Positions 18,995 to 28,853 of a DNA stretch of 64,000 nucleotides are shown here, in pieces. Both the position numbers and the translations under genes were made by a program. This stretch comes from Nitzschia sp. pyKryTriq1 (Eukaryota; Bacillariophyta; Bacillariophyceae; Bacillariales; Bacillariaceae). The stretch is taken from contig OY101131.1 of NCBI GenBank assembly GCA_956465555.1, positions 323,469-387,468 of the forward strand. The letters run 5' to 3'. How positions within the stretch are numbered: position 1 is the first letter of the stretch; the number at the start of each line of letters is the position of its first letter. The notes under the pieces are model-generated. The model worked only from the letters and a program-made list of their open reading frames with translations. It did not search any database and had not been told where the DNA came from.

Positions 18995-20254
18995 ATGGTG
19001 GTTCTTCTCTGCTGCGCTGCTGCTGCCCGTCGATGTTATTCTTCCTCCTCTCTTTTTTCTTCCAACACGACCACCAAGATTGGAGCCATTGTTTTGGGTC
19101 CCAATCGTCGACGTAGAACGACTGCCACATCCACATCTTTGTGTCCACATGATGTGGAGGATAATTCTTCTTCTTCGACAAGGAGCCGACAACCAAAACG
19201 GTTATTTTCAAGTAATAGTACGAGCCGAACAGGCAGTATTAGTCACATTCCTGCTGCTGCTATTACCGGTATGACCCTGCATGTGGAAACGATTATTCCA
19301 GCATCCAACAACAAAGACGCTCCTGACACTGGCACTACTAGCTGCGGCGATGAAATTGTATTTTTACATGGACTCTTGGGACATGGCCGCAATTTGAAAA
19401 CCTTTGCCAAGCAAGTATGTGAGATCCAACAAAAGAAATGCATTGGGCATTTGATGGATCTACGAGGACACGGTCAGTCGCGACTGGTTGTGAAAGAACC
19501 ATCATCATCACCATCATCCCCATCATCGATCAGTGAAAGTCGCAGGAGTCCTTCCCATCATTCTTTTGCGGCATGTGTAGAAGATATTGCTCATACGGTT
19601 TCGGCACGAAATCTCTCTCCGACTACTTGGGTCGGACATTCCTGGGGTGGCCGTATGGCGTTGCAATATGTCTATGAACAAGTCGTCACGAAGAAGAATA
19701 GCAGCAGCAGCAACAAAAATATCAACAAGATCGATCGTTTGTGGTTGTTGGATGTCGTTCCGGGACAAGCCAATGAAAGTGTGGAGCGCGTGGTCGGAGT
19801 TGTTGCGAAATTGCAAAGTAGTAGTGACGAAAGCATTGGATCCAAAAAGGAATTGGTAGAACGATTGACGGTACGAGAAGGATTTGACATGGCGACGGCT
19901 CAGTGGTTGGCATCCTCGTACAACCCAACAAAGTTAGGAGGAGATTTTGGATTTGATTTGCAGGTGGTCCAGGATATTTTACCGGAATTTGGAACGCAAG
20001 ATTTCGACGGCATGTTAGTTGCGTTATTGGAACATGGGGTTCGTGTGGATTTGGTGCGGGGTGGCAAGAATACCGCGTGGCAAGTTCCGATCTTGAATCG
20101 ATTGGAATCTCTTTCCAAACAAGACTTTCCACAGTTGTTTGGTCTCCACGTGCTGCCCAAGGCAGGACATTGGGTTCACGTCGATGATTTGAAAGGATTG
20201 GTGTCGCTCTTTGCATCATCCTCACCCTCATCATCAGCTGGTCGGTACAGGTAG
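18995..20254 (+). CDS. Alpha/beta hydrolase, ABHD11-like
   Basis: The 419-aa protein starts at the ATG at 18995 with an Arg/Ser-rich, probably mitochondrial, leader of about 100 residues. The fold begins with the oxyanion motif VFLHGLLGHGRNLKTFA near residue 122, then MDLRGHGQSR. The nucleophile elbow is VGHSWGGRMAL at about 212-222 (Ser in GHSWG), and the C-terminal catalytic His lies in AGHWVHVDD at about 389-397. An LDVVPG block after the elbow and a cap with RL..REGF..A..QWL match the ABHD11 (abhydrolase 11) lineage. Members are mitochondrial esterases, or guard lipoylated 2-oxoacid dehydrogenase in animals. Biochemical activity here is inferred. The leader is rich in Ser/Thr and Arg; no in-frame interruption is seen. 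Confidence 0.85.
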   Translation: MVVLLCCAAAARRCYSSSSLFSSNTTTKIGAIVLGPNRRRRTTATSTSLCPHDVEDNSSSSTRSRQPKRLFSSNSTSRTGSISHIPAAAITGMTLHVETIIPASNNKDAPDTGTTSCGDEIVFLHGLLGHGRNLKTFAKQVCEIQQKKCIGHLMDLRGHGQSRLVVKEPSSSPSSPSSISESRRSPSHHSFAACVEDIAHTVSARNLSPTTWVGHSWGGRMALQYVYEQVVTKKNSSSSNKNINKIDRLWLLDVVPGQANESVERVVGVVAKLQSSSDESIGSKKELVERLTVREGFDMATAQWLASSYNPTKLGGDFGFDLQVVQDILPEFGTQDFDGMLVALLEHGVRVDLVRGGKNTAWQVPILNRLESLSKQDFPQLFGLHVLPKAGHWVHVDDLKGLVSLFASSSPSSSAGRYR

Positions 20255-20468
20255 TATCAATGTTTTAGATGGTACTGGTACTGTGCAACGACTACCACTA
20301 GTAATTCTATAAGGACTTCCGTTTCCATTTGATTGACATTTGTTACTACTACTACTACTACGTAATATTCTTGCCGAGTGGGTGTTGGTAACAAAAGAAT
20401 GCCGGTACCTACCGGTACCGTACGTGTACAGAAAGTAGAAGTAGTCTTCTAAAAAATCAGCACTCTAG

Positions 20469-21980
20469 CTAGTAGCAGCAGTATTCTTGAGACAACTGCG
20501 ATACTTCAATAGTCGACTCGCTGCGATGAGTTCGACTTTCCTCCAAGCTTCGTAGTCGGAGTCGACGTTTGTTGACGAGCGAGGAGGACGACGAGGATTC
20601 TTCTCGTTGTTCCAGCAATCGACGTCGTTGTTTGACTTGTGCCGGTGGGCACATACGATCCAACGTGTCTCGGAGTTCCATAGAAACTTGGGTCATGGTA
20701 GGTCTCAATACTATCTTCTCGGACCAGCATCGGTTCAGAAGGGCCACGACGGGGCGGGGCCACGAGACGGGGCAGGGGGGGCGCTCGCCCTCGTGAAAGA
20801 CGCGGGTGTCCAACATTTTGGAGGGAATGTCGCTAAAGGGTTTCTTGAGAGACAAAATTTCGTACGCCAACAATCCAAACGAGTACACGTCTGCCTTGGC
20901 ATTGTATTCTTCTCCTCGGGCAATTTCGGGAGCCATATAGCGAGGCGATCCGACATGTCGGGTGAACTGAAACGTTTGAAAGTCACTGATAAGAGATTCG
21001 GGAGGCAGTATCCGACATACATCCAAGTCAAACACTTTGAGTGTCAGTGTCCCAGTATCCGGATGAAGTACCACACCCAAGTTGTCTGGTTTCAAGTCCC
21101 GGTGCATGATTCGATTCGAATGCAAGTAACGAATCGCTTGAGAGAGTTCACAGATGAGATCAGTGCGTGCCATGAGTGAGTGTTGCATGCGGCGGTGTTT
21201 GCCACCACTCAACAAGAACAAGACATGGTCGGCAATGGATTTCTTCTTTGTATTTCTGTTCTTGCTCTTGTTTCTTTGGGTGCTTGTAGTATCAGTGATG
21301 GTGCTGGGATCCAACGATTGGGCTTGCTGTCGCCACTCTTCTAGCTTTTCCTTGAGAGTGCTATCCAATCTCTCCAAGACCAAAAAGAAGGCATCGTGTC
21401 GGCCACTTCCAAACGCTTGTATACTATGTCCTCCTAACGCATGACACCGCAAGACATTGACATGATTGAGTTTGGACAAGAGAATCCCTTCTCTCACTAG
21501 ATCCGCAGCACATCCCGCAAAGAGAGCCGGTTTCTCAATCAACTTGGGTTGCAACACTTTGATCACCAACGGTCTGGTATGTTGACATCGTTCATCCTGT
21601 TGCCGCGTGATGCTGCTACTGTTGCTGTTGGACTTTGAGGAGGAGGATTGTTCTTCTTCTTCTTCTTCATCTGCTGATGTCTCATCATCACCGAAACTCG
21701 TGATTTCATAAGCAAAACTAAAGCTTCCCTGCCCCAAGAGACGCCCCACTTGCAATCGCTCCGGTCGAATCGTTTCGGGTACAACCAGTGGGGTTGGTGA
21801 TAGACTAGTATGACTGGTGGCAGAGGTGCAGGAGGATGTGACGTTGTTGGTAGGATGTTGGTAGATTTGAAGTGAGTTGACACTGTATTTTTTCAGCCGT
21901 TTTTCTCCATAATCTACAATCCGCTTGGCGGTATGCTCGGGGAGTCGAGGAGCATCAGGAAAGAGGTTTTCGAGTAACAT
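20469..21980 (-). CDS. Protein kinase with DLD in place of DFG
   Basis: The 503-aa product has a complete kinase domain from about residue 76 to 455. The Gly loop is GRLLGQGSFSFAYE (79-92), the ATP-binding Lys is in LVIKVLQ (K141), and the catalytic loop is HRDLKPDN (293-300). The APE motif is YMAPE (348-352), and ADVYSFG and RPT..Q complete the C lobe. The magnesium motif reads KVFDLD (315-320), so the Phe and Gly of DFG are replaced by Leu and Asp; the metal-binding Asp is kept. An acidic/Ser insert sits between the Gly loop and the Lys, and a basic insert lies in the C-lobe linker. The tail is Arg-rich. It most resembles tyrosine-kinase-like (TKL) Ser/Thr kinases. It is probably active, since the K, HRD Asp and metal Asp are all present. 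Confidence 0.88.
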   Translation of the reverse strand: MLLENLFPDAPRLPEHTAKRIVDYGEKRLKKYSVNSLQIYQHPTNNVTSSCTSATSHTSLSPTPLVVPETIRPERLQVGRLLGQGSFSFAYEITSFGDDETSADEEEEEEQSSSSKSNSNSSSITRQQDERCQHTRPLVIKVLQPKLIEKPALFAGCAADLVREGILLSKLNHVNVLRCHALGGHSIQAFGSGRHDAFFLVLERLDSTLKEKLEEWRQQAQSLDPSTITDTTSTQRNKSKNRNTKKKSIADHVLFLLSGGKHRRMQHSLMARTDLICELSQAIRYLHSNRIMHRDLKPDNLGVVLHPDTGTLTLKVFDLDVCRILPPESLISDFQTFQFTRHVGSPRYMAPEIARGEEYNAKADVYSFGLLAYEILSLKKPFSDIPSKMLDTRVFHEGERPPCPVSWPRPVVALLNRCWSEKIVLRPTMTQVSMELRDTLDRMCPPAQVKQRRRLLEQREESSSSSSLVNKRRLRLRSLEESRTHRSESTIEVSQLSQEYCCY

Positions 21981-23333
21981 GATGGTGATGATGATTAATT
22001 GATAACAATCATAGAGGAGGATCGTCGTTGCAACAACTTATTCTTGCGGATGTGATGATGTGATGTATGATATTATGTGATGTTGTGATCGCGAATCGCG
22101 ATCGAGATCGAGATGCGGAGTAAATTTTTACGTTGCCCGCTTGTGTGACCCGGTGTGATCTACCGTGCGTATAGCGGTACAATATCCACTACCCAGGTAT
22201 TGTGGTATTGCCACCAGTTTTGTTGTTTGATCGATCGTTGCGTCTGTTTTTGGCGGCGTTGATCGATCATCGAGAGGATGATGATCGATGGATGGAACAT
22301 GTTCTGGGGGCGAAGAACCGGCAGTTCTCGTTTATTCATGTGAATATGCCCAACCAAGAAGAAGTCAATAAAATAAGAATAGGAGTACCGGTAGGTACAG
22401 TAGGGTTCTGGTTTCTAGGATTCATTGGCTCGCCAATTTATTTAAGGAGCAAGAACACCGATTGATACAGGGAAGAATAAAACCTCATTGAGTGCATTGT
22501 TGTGCCCTTTGTTTATTCTCCACGTGGAATGTTCTGAAGCAGGGGCACCAAACCCCATCCCAGATAGTACTCGTACTGGTACCGGTACAAGCAGCGAGGA
22601 CCAGCGAGCACGCAAGCTGTTTTTGGCCGGGCGGCAGTTAGCGGCAGTTACAGGTACATAAATAATAAAAGCAACAAGGCGGTTCGCCAATATTATTATT
22701 TATGGTAGCTTCACAATAATAAATGTCGTTTACGGGATGAAGAATTATTTCGCACGTCATCGCTACGTTCGTCAACCCGCCGGTGTCAACGAGAAGACCA
22801 ATAAGCGAAGACCTCTCACCTTCCGTACAATTGTACAGTAGGAAAAGCAATTATCATCATCGTCGTACAGTACCTGGTACACACAGTTCGTACCAGGTAC
22901 TCGTATCGCAGGTAGCGCCGGTAAGAGTTCGTACTACCCGTACCGTACGAGAAAAGAAGCAGTGTGCACGCGCAATAACATCATGCTACGCCCGCCATCA
23001 CCATCATCAGCTCTACGGGTACTTGCTATGACTGTAAGGTAGTCTACAGTGTCTGGATTCTTCAGTAAGAAGCGAAGAAGCATCTCATCCATCTATTCTA
23101 TCTCATCATCGCTTTCTGGCGGGGAAGACGAGAAGGTAGCTACGGTAGCAGTCTTGCAGCGAGTACAAGACTAAGAGTACAAGCAAGAACTTGTAGGTTT
23201 GTCTTCTTCAACTCTGCTTGTTGCTTCCTGATTCGGCAATACTCGTACATCATTTCATTCATTACGAGTAATATTGGGCGACTGCTGTTGATTGCTTGCT
23301 ACATCCTCCTCGCTCGTGTTGGTTCCTCTCCAC
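21981..23333. other. Intergenic, 1.35 kb, GTAC-rich
   Basis: No gene is supported between the divergent kinase and receiver-like genes. There are GATC/CGCGAT-rich stretches near 22085-22110 and 22225-22290, and GTAC palindrome clusters near 22385, 22565-22590 and 22865-22955. Confidence 0.5.
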
Positions 23334-25253
23334 ATGCCAAACACCGTTGCCCAACAGGAGACTACAGCAGCAGCAACAACTACCATGCCCCCTTGTGCTC
23401 CAACACAATATCGTCCGACGATCGGTGATCATCCTCAACCACAAAGTCGGCGGGTGATCTTTCCCACGTTGTATAAAAAAGCACCCGCAGTAGCAGTAGT
23501 AAACGAAGAATCAACGGGGGAAGGTAGCAGTGATCCAGAACTCAAGATGGATACCATTGCTCGAGTGGAAGGCAAAACACCACCAGCAGTCGCAGCAGTA
23601 GTCAAGAAGAAGAAGAAAGAAGAGCATCAGCAGGCACCCGTCAAGGCGTTGCAGCGGCCTCCCCTAAACGCACTCGAAATTCCAGAGGGAGCCACACCGC
23701 CCCGAACTAGCATCTTCCACAATACTGTGGGCTTAACAAACACTGCTTGCAGTAGGAGATCCATACTCAGTCGGTATCAACTTCCGGTTCCTGTCAATTT
23801 CTTTCCCCTACCGAGCAGCAGCAGCAGCAACGAGGAGGCACATCCACAAGCAGTGTCTACCCCACCACCACCAGCACGGGAACTAGTTTCGATTCTTCGA
23901 CATCGTTCCTTCGGTGGTGGAAGCCCCAATTCTTCTTCTCCTGCAAGTACAACAACTACTGACACTTCCACTTCCACTCCTACCAGCAAGAACCCTTGTG
24001 CAAGTAGTGTTCCTTCCTTGCAATCTCTACAGGAAAGTGAGGACAGTCAATCTTCTTTGGAAACAGCGGCGTCGAGTAGCAGCAGGACGACGACGAAGAT
24101 TCCTCGACCTACCAATGTTATACGCCGTAGTAGCTCGGAACCCGGCAAACGAACGTCTCCCTCGTCGCAACAACATCGGATGAGCAGGATTCAATTCGAT
24201 CCTCGCATTTGGATTCGAGAATTTGAACGATCCCCCGAAGAGCAAGATTGTACTTGGTACAATGATGAGGATATGGAACGATTCAAGAGACATGCTCTGG
24301 CATTGATCATGGCTCGCGATCATTTGTTGCAGACACAAGCCTCCCAACAAATTATGTCCACTGGCACAACCCGGACGATCCTAACAACAACCACGCCATC
24401 ATCCTCATCGTCATTCAAACGAGGAGTTGCAGGAAGAGCCAAGGCGGCTGCCTTTTATACTCATGCCGCACTCACCTTGGATGGAGAAAAACCATCATCC
24501 AGTACTAATAACAGCAGCAGCAATGATGATGATGATGATGTGGATCATCGTCATCTTCTTTCTCAAGCCCTTCAGAAGGATCCATATCGAACCGTCGTGG
24601 CTCAACAAGAAATTCGTCGCATCCTACTGGTGGATCCTCACGATATTTGCATTACTCTCTTTCGCAAAGCCTTTACCACACTTCTTCCCAAGGTGGAAAT
24701 TGTCGCTGCCTCGAATGCGACCCAAGCTTTGGAACTGATTGCCGCAGCAACAGCAGCAGCACGCTCCTCCAACAGCAAGCAAGCACCATTTGATATACTG
24801 GTAGTCGAAGAAAGACTACAACCCTTGTTTCATGACAAGAATCGCCAAGACAACAAGAACAACAACAAGATGGCATCATTATCCTCTGGATCCAATCTAT
24901 TCATGTCTCTGGCAAGCATTAGTAGGAATCATAGTCATCAGCGTCCATCTCAAAAGGAAAACAACAAGACAACAGATACTACGAATAACAAGAAATCAGC
25001 CGCTCTTTGGATTGGTGTGAGTGCTCATTTGAACAAAGATCTTCCCAGCTTGGAAGCGGCGGGAGCTGATCTTTGTTGGGGAAAACCACCTCCCAAAATG
25101 AGTAATGATTTGAGAAATCAATTGCTCAAAGCATTGTTGCTCAAACGGGGACAAATGGAAATGGTCCAAGAATTGTTTGGTGATGCTGGAAACGACAACA
25201 GCAACAACAACAATAAGACTACTGATGCGACTACCACCAGCATCTTCTTATAA
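23334..25253 (+). CDS. Protein with degenerate response-regulator receiver domain
   Basis: From the ATG at 23334 (a longer frame would need a TTG start) the protein has about 639 aa. Most of it is disordered, with Pro, Ser and Thr. A conserved island near residues 290-340 includes RIQFDPRIWIREFERS..E...WY...D..RFK. The C-terminal third, from about 427, resembles a CheY-type receiver. The first strand is RILLVDPHD, with one acidic residue where two are usual. The helix FRKAFTTLLPKVEIVAA.NATQALELI follows. The phosphoacceptor strand is FDILVVEERL, with Glu where the acceptor Asp is expected. The switch strand is WIGVSAH (Ser), and the conserved Lys-Pro is in WGKPPP. A Glu at the acceptor site could mimic the phosphorylated state, so this may be a phosphorylation-independent pseudo-receiver. 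The assignment rests on motif order only. Confidence 0.6.
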   Translation: MPNTVAQQETTAAATTTMPPCAPTQYRPTIGDHPQPQSRRVIFPTLYKKAPAVAVVNEESTGEGSSDPELKMDTIARVEGKTPPAVAAVVKKKKKEEHQQAPVKALQRPPLNALEIPEGATPPRTSIFHNTVGLTNTACSRRSILSRYQLPVPVNFFPLPSSSSSNEEAHPQAVSTPPPPARELVSILRHRSFGGGSPNSSSPASTTTTDTSTSTPTSKNPCASSVPSLQSLQESEDSQSSLETAASSSSRTTTKIPRPTNVIRRSSSEPGKRTSPSSQQHRMSRIQFDPRIWIREFERSPEEQDCTWYNDEDMERFKRHALALIMARDHLLQTQASQQIMSTGTTRTILTTTTPSSSSSFKRGVAGRAKAAAFYTHAALTLDGEKPSSSTNNSSSNDDDDDVDHRHLLSQALQKDPYRTVVAQQEIRRILLVDPHDICITLFRKAFTTLLPKVEIVAASNATQALELIAAATAAARSSNSKQAPFDILVVEERLQPLFHDKNRQDNKNNNKMASLSSGSNLFMSLASISRNHSHQRPSQKENNKTTDTTNNKKSAALWIGVSAHLNKDLPSLEAAGADLCWGKPPPKMSNDLRNQLLKALLLKRGQMEMVQELFGDAGNDNSNNNNKTTDATTTSIFL

Positions 25254-25921
25254 TCTCTATCTTTTTACAGAAGGCAAGATGATGGTACAGTAATGGCGAC
25301 CTGTGAGCGTGTGCTTAGGTAGCGACCGGACCTGCTACACATCAAGAACCGCACGACTTGACAGACAACAAAACGACTTTTTACTTTTGATGGATTGACC
25401 CTCTTCCCTCTACGAATACACACTGTATTTGCATTGGAACATTATTTTATTTACAGCTCCTACTAGAGTATTGTACAATGGATATTAACTAAACATGAAA
25501 CTTTATCATATTATACTAGTATCTATCACGCCCGACCCATGGAATGCCAAAGGTACAGTAGTACGTACGATGAGTAGTATGTTGCCTGGCAACGTACTGT
25601 GCCAGACAAACCCGATGGCTATCGCTCTAGCTCTAGTAGAGGAGTAATAATATATTACCCTAGCTAGGAGTAGTCTAGTAGAGGGAGTAGAAGATGCTTG
25701 GTTTTTAAGAGAGCTATACGGCTGGCTTTAATAGTACGGTAGTACAGTTGTTACAAATAGTACTGGTAGTAGAGGAACTGCTAGCTATTTCATGGCTAAG
25801 CGGTAGCCACGCTGTGTCCCGCAATATTGGGTCTTCGCCAGGGTAGTACGTATTATGGATGTATCTCTGCGATGATAATCATGATGATGATAATTCTCCT
25901 TCATCTTCAGTCTGTCCTTTT
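25254..25921. other. Intergenic, convergent genes
   Basis: The stretch separates the convergent receiver-like and DMT-transporter genes and should hold their 3' ends. No gene is visible; TAGTA/CTAG-rich spacer dominates from 25600 to 25780. Confidence 0.5.
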
Positions 25922-27271
25922 TCAATCTTCTTCTACTACGGTAGATGATGATGATGATGATGTCGTGGCGGCCAAAAAGAGAGCTGCCAAAAAGGCCGAC
26001 CCACCGACCATTCCTTGTACACCAATGGTTTCTCCCAAAAAGACAAAACTCATCATGGCCGCCCATAACGGTTGGGACGCATAAATGGTTTGACAACGAG
26101 TCGGTCCGACCGCTTGTTGGCCACCGACTTGTAAAAAGGGTGCGACAGCATTGACTGCGACGCCCGACCAGACAACGACGGGAAGCAAGGCACTCCACGT
26201 CTCAAAGCCGCCGTTCCCATTGCTAAAGCTGCTGTTCATTCTTGTCACATATTCCAACGCTTCGGGACCGCTGACTGCCGCTAATAATAAGACGGACAGA
26301 ATGGCTTGCGTCCCAATCTTGCTGGTAATAAGGTTGCGGGCGGCCACTCGTTTGCCCCAGGCAAACAATCGCAAATCATATGTGGCGTAAAATACGGCCG
26401 CCAACACACAGAGTGCATCGCCCGTGGCCGATGGCGTTCCCGTAGGATCTTGGGTAAAACACACCACCCCGGCCAAGGCCAGGACGATGGACGCTTGGAT
26501 CCTTTGGGGAATCGGGACGCCTTGGATTCCCTGCACCAGGGGAACAATAAGTGTGGTCAATTGGATCAAGAGAGCGCCATGGCCGGCTGTGGTGAGTGCC
26601 AAGCCGTACAAATTGGCGGTGGTTCCCAAGAATTTCCACAATCCCAATTCACAGCCACCCTGCAGCGTCAATCGATCTTGTTCTTCCTGGGATATTATTT
26701 GTTGTTCCAGCAGAGATGATGGAAGGGGCGTATTGGATTCCAAACTTTTACCTCCGACCAAGAGACCTACGAGGGCCACCACGCTGACTGCCGCATTCAA
26801 GAGCAAGACGGGAGGAGCGTTCTCTCCCGATGAAAAGGCGGCGTGCAAGACTGGAGAATTGGAGGCAAATAGAAGAGTAATGGCACCGATAGTAATCAAT
26901 CCCCGTTGATGCTCATCGGCCGCCGACCTCTTTTGATTCTGATTGTAGGTAATGCTGCTGCTGCTGCTGCTGCTGACCATCATGAACGAGGAGTCGTCTG
27001 TGGAGTTTAGAAATCGAGGCCGGGTGGTCGCCATGCGTGACGATGAAGAGGATACATCGGACGACATGAACATGGTGGTCACCAGCTTTGACGGTGATGA
27101 TGCTGATGCTGATGCTGATGGGCGTGCTGCTGTTCGTCCAACTGCTGATGGGGAAAACCCATGGACCAAGCAAGGACAACTACTTCTTTGATCGACCACC
27201 AGAAAAAGAAGAAGAGGGGTCATCGCCAATAAGGCTACCACTGGTGATCGTATTATTAAAGAGGAAACCAT
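25922..27271 (-). CDS. DMT-superfamily (EamA-type) transporter, possibly plastid
   Basis: The 449-aa protein starts with a strong hydrophobic leader (SPVVALLAMTPLLLFLVV). The junction CLVHGFSPSAVGR and a Ser/Ala-rich, basic segment follow. This resembles the signal-plus-transit layout of diatom plastid proteins, although the junction is G-F rather than A-F. After about residue 125 there are eight to ten hydrophobic spans in two halves. Each half has EamA-like features: GLWKFLGTTANLYGLALTTAGHGALLIQLTTLIVPLVQGI in the first and QTIYASQPLWAAMMSFVFLGETIG near the end of the second. The LGE motif before the last helix is typical of EamA drug/metabolite transporters. Substrate unknown. An acidic tail follows an Ala/Ser stretch. 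Confidence 0.78.
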   Translation of the reverse strand: MVSSLIIRSPVVALLAMTPLLLFLVVDQRSSCPCLVHGFSPSAVGRTAARPSASASASSPSKLVTTMFMSSDVSSSSSRMATTRPRFLNSTDDSSFMMVSSSSSSSITYNQNQKRSAADEHQRGLITIGAITLLFASNSPVLHAAFSSGENAPPVLLLNAAVSVVALVGLLVGGKSLESNTPLPSSLLEQQIISQEEQDRLTLQGGCELGLWKFLGTTANLYGLALTTAGHGALLIQLTTLIVPLVQGIQGVPIPQRIQASIVLALAGVVCFTQDPTGTPSATGDALCVLAAVFYATYDLRLFAWGKRVAARNLITSKIGTQAILSVLLLAAVSGPEALEYVTRMNSSFSNGNGGFETWSALLPVVVWSGVAVNAVAPFLQVGGQQAVGPTRCQTIYASQPLWAAMMSFVFLGETIGVQGMVGGSAFLAALFLAATTSSSSSSTVVEED

Positions 27272-27663
27272 TCTTGCCTCTTGAGTTTGATCGATGATGA
27301 TTCGTTTATTACAGTCGATATCTTTTTATGATACTCAACACAATCATCAACCGACTTGCAAATTATGGTACCAGTACCGTACTTGAATGCTCGGAATAAT
27401 GATACCGGTAGTTGTTTACTATGAATAGAGAGGAAGCTGGGGAGTTCCGTCGTTTTCTTTTCTCAGATATAAATATGCCGGCCGTGCAGCAAGTAAGTTC
27501 TTGAAGTTCGTCTTTCTCGCTCCGGCAGATGGAAATCTTTTCAGACGTGGATATTTTCGAATTGGAACCAATCAGACGGATCTATCTTTGACATCACAAA
27601 ACGTGGCAGCGCAGACACGTGGTGGCCACGTGCGCGTGTTTGTGTGTGGTTTTGTTCTTTGTT

Positions 27664-28118
27664 CTACTTTTGAGTGAGTCCCGAGCGTGACGCAATGATG
27701 TTCCACCGCATCGAGTCAGTCGTCATCCAAACGCGCGGACATATGGATGATGATGGCATCTTTGTTGCTGCAACAATAAGGCTATTTCTTCCCCTGACCG
27801 GAAACGGCGAACGGGATGACGAAATCCCGTTTCCCACCCCAATTCGCCAGTTTTGTGTTTCTTCCCGAACCATCCAGTTGCGGGATCTATCATGGTTACG
27901 CACCATAATATAAGGTCTTTGTTGCCTTTGCGGCGAATTTGGTAGGGTCCAATCATGTCTACACATAATTTTTCCCAAGGGTAGCTTTCGGCTTCCTTTT
28001 CGGGCAGATGACCGTATTTCTTTTTAGTCTTCTTGGTCAATTGACATGTGTGGCATGTCGCGCAGGATTCTACGACGTCTGCGCGCGTTTTGGGCCACGT
28101 GAAATTGAGTCTTTGCAA
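27664..28118 (-). mobile_element. Fossil Ty3/gypsy-type LTR retrotransposon fragment (integrase)
   Basis: A reverse-strand stretch encodes part of a retroelement integrase. It has the end of the zinc-binding H2C2 region (CATCHTCQLTKK) followed by the start of the catalytic core (WEKLCVDMIGPY). This order is typical of Ty3/gypsy-like integrases. Only this part of the element is present. No gag, protease, reverse transcriptase or flanking LTRs were recognised, so it is a broken remnant. Related sequence may extend toward 28230. Age cannot be judged beyond saying that it is well decayed. Confidence 0.7.
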
Positions 28119-28333
28119 CGGACGGGGGCCAGTCGTACGTCGCGCGTCTCACACGCACACGAGTCATTACGGGCCGACCACGTCATCGACTGGTCGTGGC
28201 TAGGGCGTCTGCGCATGCACGGCGCGCACTAGCGTGGAAGATCCTTCAGGACATTATCTACCGACGACGGGCAGACTATGGTCGTACGAGTCGCGTAGAC
28301 CGTGTGTATTGCAGTATCGTGTAAAATGTCACC

Positions 28334-28716
28334 TAGTCGATCCGCATTCGGTTAATTCTTCGAAACAGCGAAGCGAGGCATTACCTTCGGCGCAACCAAA
28401 GGAGAGAACGCAGGAGAGCCGGTGCGAACCAAATCTTCGCATCCCTCCTGTTCTTTTTCTTTTTCCGGAACAATTGACCTCCCTCCTTCATCAAACTGTG
28501 CAACGCTGCTGTACGATCCTCCTTTAATCTTTTGGAAGAAGAAGAACACGAATGCGCTGGGTCGTACATAGTCGATCCCCATTCGGTTAATTCTTCGAAA
28601 CAGCGAAGCGAGGCATTGCCTTCGGCGCAACCAAAGGAGAGAACGCAGGAGAGCCGGTGCGAACCAAACCTTCGCATCCCTCCTGTTCTTTTTCTTTTTC
28701 CGGAACAATTGACCTC
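28334..28716. repeat. Direct duplication, two 148-bp copies
   Basis: Copies at 28334-28481 and 28569-28716 are offset by 235 bp and differ at about three positions, so the duplication is fairly recent. Each begins TAGTCGATCC and ends ACAATTGACCTC. The 87 bp between them are not repeated. The second copy ends 137 bp before the COX-like start codon, so both may sit in its upstream region. Open frames through the copies look like by-products of the duplication. Confidence 0.85.
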
Positions 28717-28853
28717 TGTGGAATCATACATCCCGACCCTCGATTTTGTGTGATACATCCTGATGAAAGTCTCATAAAACGACTATCGGCCAAGCAGCAA
28801 ACGAGTAACCGCCAACAAACAATTGACTGCTTCATAGACTAGTAGCTTTCATC

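Larger units (their letters stand above)
27272..28853. other. Intergenic with retroelement fossil and duplicated segment
   Basis: Between the DMT transporter and the COX-like gene there is no host gene. The region holds GTACCGGTA motifs near 27370 and 27405, the integrase fossil, and a pair of 148-bp direct repeats (all annotated separately). Its right end is the presumed promoter of the COX-like gene. Confidence 0.55.

Noticed and set aside
20607-21179. 190-aa forward frame over the kinase gene
   Set aside because: It is the antisense shadow of the kinase domain, whose motifs are all on the reverse strand.
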